Both the position numbers and the translations under genes were made by a program. DNA of 64,000 nt, taken from Microbulbifer agarilyticus. Lineage in GTDB: Bacteria > Pseudomonadota > Gammaproteobacteria > Pseudomonadales > Cellvibrionaceae. Location of the stretch: contig NZ_JAHVKO010000006.1 in assembly GCF_019800665.1 (NCBI RefSeq), positions 62,001 to 126,000 of the forward strand. The letters run 5' to 3'. Below the pieces are notes generated by a model. It saw only the letters and a list, made by a program, of their open reading frames with translations. It made no database searches and had not been told where the DNA came from. Position 1 is the first letter of the stretch; every line of letters begins with the position of its first letter. Positions 58,601 to 64,000 of the stretch are shown one piece after another.

Positions 58601-61600
58601 GTGCGCGCGGTTTACAGCGTATTGGTATCGGCGCCGCGGGTGTTGGCTATAACGATAATGCCGAAAATGCTTTTGGCTTCATGGGTAGCTTTGCCATCGG
58701 TTCTATCCGCAGCGATAGCAAAGCGCTGCTGGAAAATGTGGATATCACCAGCGCGGATACCGTTTCCGTTAACGTTGCCGGCAGTAAGAACGGCAGCCTG
58801 GACACTATTCTGGATGGGTTGGGTTCCAGCAGTGTAAATGACGATTACGACTTCTCCGGTGCAAGTGCTTTCGATAACACCGAAGTGCACACCAGTGATG
58901 ACGGCACCGGCTCCGCCTACAACTATGGCACCGAGGGTGAGCGCATTATCGCGGTTGCCGGTGTGGTACAGGTTGGTAAAAGCAACCTCGGGATTTCTTA
59001 CGCCCACGCGGATGTCAGCACGGAAAAAACCGCACAGATTCGCAACGCCAATATCAATGAGTCCGATACTGCGGCGAGCAGTGTCGATGTAAGTGCCCGT
59101 GATGAGGCCCTGTTGTACACCGTTTCCATCGGTGTTGGTGTGGCCACCGGTAAGTACGCAGGTATTGGTTCGGTTGCGGTGAACAGCCTCAATAACACCG
59201 TTAAAGCCGAAATCGGTGACTGGAACGGCAGTAAAGAAGGCCTTATTCACGCTGAAGATGTGGCCGTTACCGCGCAAAACGATATGGACGCAGTTAACGT
59301 TGCGGGCGCGGTGGGTGTTTCCACCGGTAGTGGTGCGGCTGGCGGTCTGGCGGTGGCCCTGAATCTGGTGGGCGACAGCGGGCACGAAACCCGTGCACGC
59401 ATCGGTAATGTTGATCTGGAAGTTTCCGACGATATTACCGTGAAAGCGTCTAGTGGTTCCGACGGTGATGAAAACCTGCTGGTAGGTAACGCCATCGGTA
59501 TTGGTGCTTCTACCGGCGGTTCTGGCCTCGCGTTCGCGGGTGCCATCGGTGTTACCGACGTCGACCAAACGGTACAGGCGGGGATTAAAAATGTCGGAGA
59601 AAACTCCGACGGCTCCGCGACCAATAGCGGCGGCACCATTCGCGTGCAGTCCACCGATTATACCGACAGCGTGTCCACCGCCTGGATGGGCGCAGGTTCT
59701 TCCAGCGGTTCTGCAGGCGGCATCGCTCTGGCGGTAAACCGTGTGGATTCCGATGTTACTGCGGAAATTCTTGGCGATGACAGCAGCGATACGAGCACGG
59801 TACTCGCCGCAAAACATGTTTACGTCGATGCGCTGCGCGATAACTGGCTGCTTACCATCGACGCTGGTGTTGCCGCATCGAATCAGATATCGGTAGCTCC
59901 GTCCATTGGTACCGGTGTTGTCGACGGCAATGTGACGGCGCGTATCGCAGACAAAGCGAATATCGATGCCTACGGCAACGTTGGGGTCGAAGCACAAGCG
60001 CATACCGAAAACCTGGTCGGCAGTGGTGCGGTTGGCGTTGGCCTGAATGGCGGCGCGGGTGCGATCGCAATTTCCACTGCGGCTGAATACGGCAAGACCC
60101 AGGCCTATATCGAAGACGCAACCGTTAAGGCGCTGGGCCTTGGTGGTACCTTCAATATCCTTGATGGTGAACTTACCGGCATGACGGCGTTGCCGGATCT
60201 TTCTGCCACCGAAGAAGACTCTGATGGCAACTCCAATGCGGTCGGCAACTCCGACGTGTCCATGGATGACCTTACCACCGCATTTGGCTCGCAGAATTTG
60301 AGCGAAGGCAATGAAGCGGTTACCGGTGTCGCGGTTAACGCCACCAGTTTTGTTAAGCAGCAGGCGATCACCGTCGGTGGTTCCGGCAGCAAGAATATAG
60401 CGATTACCGCGAACGTCGCCACCAATGTATTCGAGTCCAGCACGGACGCTTACATTAAGAATTCCACCATCAATAATGGTGTATCTGGCACGGATACCGC
60501 GGACGTTGTTGTGCGTGGTTCCAGCCATGACTACGGGCTGGGCGTTTCTGCGGGTGTCGCAATTTCTGGCGGTGGCGCTGGCATTGGTGGCTTCTCTACC
60601 AACCATATGGGTAAAGAAGCAAACGCAGAGATCGATAACAGCACCATCGATGCGGATGAGTTGGTACTGGAGGCGAATTCCACCCAGCTTGCGCAGGCTG
60701 TTTCCGCCGGTATTGCCGCGGGTGTGGGCGCCGAGAGTGGTCTCGGCGGTGCGGCCTCGGTGACCATTAATAAAATGATGGGCGGCACCAAGGCGTGGCT
60801 GCACGATAGCACCATCACCGCCACTGATGTGGTGGTCAATGCCGAGCGCCGTCAGGATGTGAATTCCGCGGCCGGTTCTGCGGGTATCGGTACCACCGTG
60901 GGTATCGGTTTTGGTCTTGCGATTAACCTGGTGGGCGGCGACAGCACTGCGCTGATCGGCAACGACCTGGATGACTCCGGTGATGACGACACCACCCTGA
61001 TCAAGGCGGATAACGTGACTGTCGACGCCGACCGCCTGGAGAGTGTAAACAGCTACTCCCTGGGTGCCGGCCTCAGTACCGGCTTTGGTGTGGCGGCGAT
61101 GATCAACGTCACCGAATTCAAAGGTGAAACCCGCGCAGGTGTGCATGGCCTGCTGCATGACAATGGCACCAGCTCCAATACCGCCGACGATTACTTCACT
61201 ACCCAGATTGTTGGCCAGGACGGCACCTCCGATGCCACCAGTGTCACAGTCAATGCCCAGGACATTCTCGATGTCGACCAGGAAACCCTGGGTATCGGTG
61301 CCGGCAGCAGTGTCGGCGTAGGTGCTGTGGCCAACGTGGTACTCGGTCGTAGCCAGGTGTACTCCGAAGTTGTCGGCTCCGATATCGACGCCGGTACGCT
61401 CGATATTGATGCCACGGCGCAGCGCGAGGCGTGGATGATTTCCATGGCCGGCGGTGCCTCCACCAATGTGGGTGCCGCGGTCAGCATTGGTGTTGCGCTG
61501 TTCGGTCAGGGTGATACCACCACCGAAGACGGTACCAATGCGGAAGACGAATTCGATCCATCGCGCCAGACCGCGAATAATGTGCTGGCGGAAGATACCG

Positions 61601-64000
61601 CTGGCTACAACCCGCATCTTTCGAGCGATGATATTGCCGCGATTGAAGAAGAGAGCGGCTCCACCATCGAAGCATCCACTGCGCCGAGCACCAGCACCAC
61701 GACCGAATCCGGTAATTCGCTGAAGATCGGTGGCGAGAGTGTGGTTGCCGCGCGTATCTCCGGCGGTGACATCGATGTGGATACTCTGGATGTAGATGCG
61801 CAGACCCTGCTGTTTACCTATCAGGGCCTGGGTGCCGTTTCCCTGGGTAGCGGCGCTATCTCCGGTGCCGTGGGTGTTACCCGTCTGTATGACATGACCA
61901 TCGCTACCGTGGATACCGATCTCACCGCCAACGACGTGACCGTTGATGCGCAGGTGATGGATGTATCCGGCGATGATGCCGCGGGCGAAATGAAGTCCTG
62001 GGTGATCAGCGGCGGTGGTACCGGTATTACCGTGAACTACAACGATGTGCGCAGTGAACTGCGCACCGTTGCCGGTGTGTCTTCTGCGACCGGTGACAGC
62101 ACTGGTGATATTTCCGTATCCGCACGTGATACCACAGAGCTACGCGTGGGCGACCTGGATGCCGGCAAGCCGTCCGATCCTACCGAAGGCTCCCTGAGTG
62201 TCACTATCGGTGCCGGCGCGATTGGTGCGTCCATTGGCTTTGCCGAAAAGAACAGTGATGTGGATGCCTGGCTGGGTGAAACCGGCAAGGCCATCAGTGG
62301 TTACAGCACGGTTGAGCTGGATGCCTATTCCGCTGGCCTGGTAAAAACCAGTGCCTTTGCTCTGGCCGGTGGTTTGCTCGCCGGTGTTCAGGGTGTGGTG
62401 ACCGACGCCCGCGACGAATCCAATGTAAATGCCACCGTGTACGGCACCATTGATGCCGATGCCGCGGTCAATATCGATGCCCAGGCGACTCCGGAAGTCT
62501 TCTCCCGCGCTTACGGTGTCACCGTTGCTGCCGGTGGTGCCATGGGTGGTTCCTTCTCCTATGCCATCGCGGATGCCAAGGCGGTGGCTGAAGTTGGCGA
62601 TGGTACCTACTTCACCGGTAACGCGGATGTAAATGTTCGCGCCGAAACCGGTGATGGTTCTAACGATGATTATGTCAGCGCCGATGCCAATGCGTTTGCC
62701 GCATCCGGTGGCTTGCTGGCCGGCGTGGCCGGGTCCGAAGCGCTCGCAGAAAACAGCTCGCAAGCGGTTGCCAAAGTGGGCGATGGCGTGCGTATCCCAG
62801 ATAACGACTTCGGCGTTTATGCGCGTAATACCGCGGTGCAGTACGCGGATGCGGATGGTTACTTCGTTGGCCTGTTTGCCGGTGGGTTTAACTGGTCTAC
62901 CGCAGAGTCCAGTACATCCGCACGCGTAGAGTACGGCAGCAACCCGATTTCCAACGCGGTGTTGCGCACCGGCGACTTTATCCTCGACGCCTATAACTAC
63001 GACGAAAACCAGAGCTTCACCACCGCCGGTGGTGGCGGTTACTACGCGGGCTCCGCGGCGGTTTCCAACGCGAACAGCTACAACAATTCGAATTCCAATA
63101 AATCCGCGAGTGTTGAGATCGCAGACTGGGCTTCCGGTTACACCGCGGTGCCGGTTCTGGGTGGCGAGGTGCGTTTGTCTGCTGCGCACGAAAGCCAGTT
63201 CTTCTCCGGTGTCGACTCCACCACGGTTTCGGTGGTGGGTGGCTCCGGTGCGGAAGCCAACTCTGATATCGACAACGATGTTGAAGTAACCCTGGGCAAC
63301 AACGTCAGCTTCGAAGCGCTGCAAATCGAAATCGAAGCCGACAACAGTGCACTGCAAATTCAGGACCCAGCGGAGTCCGGCTTCTCCACCAGCATTAATG
63401 CTGGTGCCGGTGGTGCTGCCAATGGTTCCGCAGGTCTGTCGTACCAGGATCTTACTGGCGTCGAAGCGGCGGTGACCATTGGCAACAATGCCGTACTGGC
63501 AATCAGTGATCTGGCCTGGCTCGACAGTACTTATGACCACGGTATCGCAATCGACGCGCACACGCGTTTCTATGTGTACGACGCGGCGGTATTGAAAGTG
63601 GGCGGTGCCCTGCAGGGCGCCGGTTCGGAATCCGACGTGGATGCCACCACCAAAAACACCGTCACCATTGGTGATGATGTGGTGCTGTACAACCCGATTG
63701 GTGAAATCGGTATCGGTACCTACACCATTGGTTCTGCCACCGCACAGGCGGAAACCAGCGTGTGGGCGGTTGCCGGTGTGGCCGGCGGCGTATCCGATGT
63801 GAATGTCAACGTTACCAACACGGTGGATATCGGTCAGGACGTCATCATCAACGCCCTCGACAATATCGGTATCTATGCGGGCCGTGGTTCCAGCTACCTG
63901 TACGAAAACCAGCTGGTGGCCGATGCGCGCACCAATGTGTACAACTGGACTGCGGTCCCGATTCCGGCGGGCAACGATGCCGACGCCGATATTAATGTCA
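52684..64000 (+). CDS. Giant LktA-like filamentous adhesin (partial, continues past right edge)
   Basis: From ATG 52684 (AAGGA seven bases upstream) one frame stays open to the last base, at least 3772 residues. The first 60 residues are basic, then hydrophobic (LTLGALLSGGAVNLLAA), like an extended signal. Residues about 85-165 resemble a TPS secretion domain of the LktA family of filamentous adhesins (NVFNDFVVGDLNTVNLEL, PEVHGVLNSYQDGTLGGNVV, SSYGFLVGASGVINVGQLSV). The rest is repetitive, rich in Ala, Gly, Val, Asp, Ser, Thr, of beta-helix type, with a Ser/Lys-rich low-complexity linker at about 1680-1712 (57720-57820). No TpsB partner is seen upstream. Such proteins reach the surface through a two-partner system and act in adhesion or toxicity. 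Antisense frames here are shadows. Confidence 0.85.
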   Translation, partial: MKPFRHHMLARAIRHAVRGNGAELNRSKRTHRGKQLTLGALLSGGAVNLLAATHNVDAVDAFTDVEDLGGNVEKVTSKYKKGSVGVNVFNDFVVGDLNTVNLELDSDVDQLVNIVRNSRPEVHGVLNSYQDGTLGGNVVFASSYGFLVGASGVINVGQLSVRTPSQTEIESWLDVGTPDFSDEGITALANDDYSVSASGLVTISGKVNTADGIDILANEVVVDAGAVMTAGNAIQAIYVDAAMVNVGDFTAPTALQVEGGTITIVAEGDATVGGDLMADGGITISAADIVVESGATIDARDDSVASEAATTAMFVGDNVSLAGDVLASDISIIADQTVTVTSNLTALGSIGTEDDENEYVTGIVDVDAPQFNLDAGSDALILAATIDESAVTSAGASDMVIVGQLDAYDTLDASAGSIEITADNVVSGSDVALHASDIQVSGGLTADATAADSLGQVLLDGDANYDDLGNISASRVKVVTTNDFYLTSDASSVSNSSGDLVWEESSGSIDLDFALELEAQNLQTTSGLTISAEAIVLTAGNALSVGDQLAATGEIRLSGNTLDFDFSQISADILSLVTSNNMVFAAAATDSEYVAAGTDDFKLVGAVDFDGELKLSAGAISVTSGNSITADNISFDSADTQINGSAIADAGDSDSATFGTITLEQSARYADVGNLSYSELALVTDAAIVLSDNASDSAVTGAAASDIVWVDSGDFDFSGSDISFTAGTLTLTADTSVSADNISLEVDTFDTSGTLNATGDIILRSSIDDSLDLSGLNAAKLTLDSDDLTWTKSLVYGGDLELIADTITVSSATDIAAANITLDGDTINVAGSLSTGGGDITIDGRKITLEDGSHLDATGVASDGDVTITASDKSEVGYGTASATTSITLSGEIDAANITAKAESIAISSMYAELGTTLGVKSVAQLLGVEFNYMEALADATVTVTGTADLNATDDITLASESHAMSESLAAVLGGAPAGVALAGIYSHSDASSTTEIQSGAVVHAGQDLSVIAHNEAYVAASAFVIQAQNSNKAVVAASVGEGDVNATARIENGADLDAANLVLSAENLNRFYSSSSVYGLTGTRYGIAVAVGDFDTNATAEMGADIGSAGDKVGNVTVTALDRTVEQRVHSGVKIGAGKLLRMFGSRLIKGASKVQSGASGLLTKYLPESTESPEDNGKPGEVEWKGGLALSLNLSDHEAYAYLGNNVSGADEAPTINASGDVLVAAGTDLGTDNDAIGGGDGRGAVGGDQGGYRTTAQSSISSPKKRGNVVANAEKSAALAFNFAINEGEAVAEVGDYVTVNAQNLGVVAEQKMPIVSTYDRWDTMSDIKNKFTSTGGLESNILTTFANSGASADKEAYGGTVNVVWNDIDTKAWIGDNATVITTGTGSWSAERKVESNSGTPGILDDFEPFKTVTYTFDFDESVSVRAFNLIESANVAGNIGSLGLIPNANGTNEEGKSVGGSIVFVQQNADAVAGIGESTITAAGDISITAETDERHFVVTPSSGWGAGTGFNGAIAVLNSEALTHASLSNRAFVTAEDLVIVADHQMGNWAAGGAVNWTTGESAVGVAIAVNITQGDTKAFIGDNSEEEEKVSFKNDSQPAPDAPSAPAPIERAIVARNVEVRSKSSGTNGSLAAAGALLQEHTDEPGMSTKLKGWLDGKTGGLASKISSKLSGKHSDASSSDSSSKSSVNQASSDGSNGSSSDSSNSVAEVDADATSFAGAGSVTVSVSNLDAKSIVDGANIRAHSGAGDEVNLDIQALQKIVSASASGSAAVNLSQSPSTPNSKAMAGAIAYQITFNDALAWLVDSDVVDAGDVAVQALHGGDLTSIGLALAVDKPSQGGKSTSAGLSISGAMVRDGTSARVEGSSISSSEGGDENLEVTAYNNTDVGVGGGTLYAGGQQGFGLAITYADIDDPADLIGDSNPDGNNIWSSAYNEDVYSGKAVEAVVTDYSGTRSEINDFQNVDISARGLQRIGIGAAGVGYNDNAENAFGFMGSFAIGSIRSDSKALLENVDITSADTVSVNVAGSKNGSLDTILDGLGSSSVNDDYDFSGASAFDNTEVHTSDDGTGSAYNYGTEGERIIAVAGVVQVGKSNLGISYAHADVSTEKTAQIRNANINESDTAASSVDVSARDEALLYTVSIGVGVATGKYAGIGSVAVNSLNNTVKAEIGDWNGSKEGLIHAEDVAVTAQNDMDAVNVAGAVGVSTGSGAAGGLAVALNLVGDSGHETRARIGNVDLEVSDDITVKASSGSDGDENLLVGNAIGIGASTGGSGLAFAGAIGVTDVDQTVQAGIKNVGENSDGSATNSGGTIRVQSTDYTDSVSTAWMGAGSSSGSAGGIALAVNRVDSDVTAEILGDDSSDTSTVLAAKHVYVDALRDNWLLTIDAGVAASNQISVAPSIGTGVVDGNVTARIADKANIDAYGNVGVEAQAHTENLVGSGAVGVGLNGGAGAIAISTAAEYGKTQAYIEDATVKALGLGGTFNILDGELTGMTALPDLSATEEDSDGNSNAVGNSDVSMDDLTTAFGSQNLSEGNEAVTGVAVNATSFVKQQAITVGGSGSKNIAITANVATNVFESSTDAYIKNSTINNGVSGTDTADVVVRGSSHDYGLGVSAGVAISGGGAGIGGFSTNHMGKEANAEIDNSTIDADELVLEANSTQLAQAVSAGIAAGVGAESGLGGAASVTINKMMGGTKAWLHDSTITATDVVVNAERRQDVNSAAGSAGIGTTVGIGFGLAINLVGGDSTALIGNDLDDSGDDDTTLIKADNVTVDADRLESVNSYSLGAGLSTGFGVAAMINVTEFKGETRAGVHGLLHDNGTSSNTADDYFTTQIVGQDGTSDATSVTVNAQDILDVDQETLGIGAGSSVGVGAVANVVLGRSQVYSEVVGSDIDAGTLDIDATAQREAWMISMAGGASTNVGAAVSIGVALFGQGDTTTEDGTNAEDEFDPSRQTANNVLAEDTAGYNPHLSSDDIAAIEEESGSTIEASTAPSTSTTTESGNSLKIGGESVVAARISGGDIDVDTLDVDAQTLLFTYQGLGAVSLGSGAISGAVGVTRLYDMTIATVDTDLTANDVTVDAQVMDVSGDDAAGEMKSWVISGGGTGITVNYNDVRSELRTVAGVSSATGDSTGDISVSARDTTELRVGDLDAGKPSDPTEGSLSVTIGAGAIGASIGFAEKNSDVDAWLGETGKAISGYSTVELDAYSAGLVKTSAFALAGGLLAGVQGVVTDARDESNVNATVYGTIDADAAVNIDAQATPEVFSRAYGVTVAAGGAMGGSFSYAIADAKAVAEVGDGTYFTGNADVNVRAETGDGSNDDYVSADANAFAASGGLLAGVAGSEALAENSSQAVAKVGDGVRIPDNDFGVYARNTAVQYADADGYFVGLFAGGFNWSTAESSTSARVEYGSNPISNAVLRTGDFILDAYNYDENQSFTTAGGGGYYAGSAAVSNANSYNNSNSNKSASVEIADWASGYTAVPVLGGEVRLSAAHESQFFSGVDSTTVSVVGGSGAEANSDIDNDVEVTLGNNVSFEALQIEIEADNSALQIQDPAESGFSTSINAGAGGAANGSAGLSYQDLTGVEAAVTIGNNAVLAISDLAWLDSTYDHGIAIDAHTRFYVYDAAVLKVGGALQGAGSESDVDATTKNTVTIGDDVVLYNPIGEIGIGTYTIGSATAQAETSVWAVAGVAGGVSDVNVNVTNTVDIGQDVIINALDNIGIYAGRGSSYLYENQLVADARTNVYNWTAVPIPAGNDADADINV

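Noticed and set aside
58612..61617. A 1001-codon open frame on the minus strand inside the giant adhesin gene
   Set aside because: The plus-strand frame is continuous and has a secretion domain; the antisense frame arises from codon bias and shows no family or low-complexity-free sequence.

Overview
The window reads as chromosomal DNA of a marine gammaproteobacterium, most likely Microbulbifer or a close relative in the Cellvibrionales. This rests on the gene order tRNA-tuf-secE-nusG-rplKAJL-rpoBC-rpsL-rpsG-fusA-tuf preceded by birA-coaX-SPOR, on a large TonB-dependent receptor beside a beta-propeller phytase, on fairly high GC with ordinary gammaproteobacterial codon use, and on RpoC catalytic residues at the same numbers as in E. 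coli. The genus is an inference, not a measurement.

Layout. 1-4660: selO (cut by the left edge) and ppx on the minus strand, divergent from ppk1. 4657-9443: a small lipoprotein, aceK, a MarC-type membrane protein and the msrPQ methionine sulfoxide repair pair. 9504-17774: a phosphate-scavenging block with a PstS-like lipoprotein, a Tat-exported PhoX-type phosphatase, a TonB-dependent receptor and a two-domain beta-propeller phytase lipoprotein; a Pho-box-like promoter precedes the phytase. 17825-20109: a terminator abutting an aldo/keto reductase start, then a pair of nested inverted-repeat elements and an unrecognised gene. 20305-23797: a secreted S33 peptidase overlapping an ABC exporter (ATPase and permease). 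23844-27818: alr, birA, coaX and a SPOR-domain protein. 27982-47189: the translation and transcription superregion, with five tRNAs, two tuf genes with identical products, ribosomal protein genes and RNA polymerase genes, plus recognisable promoters, leaders, attenuator-like hairpins and a final terminator.

47215-64000 is accessory in character: a YbaK-type protein; a minus-strand operon of an ECF sigma factor and a membrane Ser/Thr kinase with a long repeat-rich C-terminal half; then, divergent from it, a SapC-family protein and a giant surface protein. The giant frame starts at 52684 and is still open at the right edge (at least 3772 residues). It has a TPS-like secretion domain similar to the LktA family of filamentous adhesins, followed by repetitive beta-strand-type sequence.

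How the genes work together. Polyphosphate turnover (ppk1/ppx), periplasmic phosphate capture, PhoX and receptor-linked phytase suggest a cell specialised in organic phosphorus. The sigma factor/kinase pair next to sapC and the giant adhesin is the best candidate for a little-described system, perhaps regulated surface attachment, but the functional link is inferred from position only.
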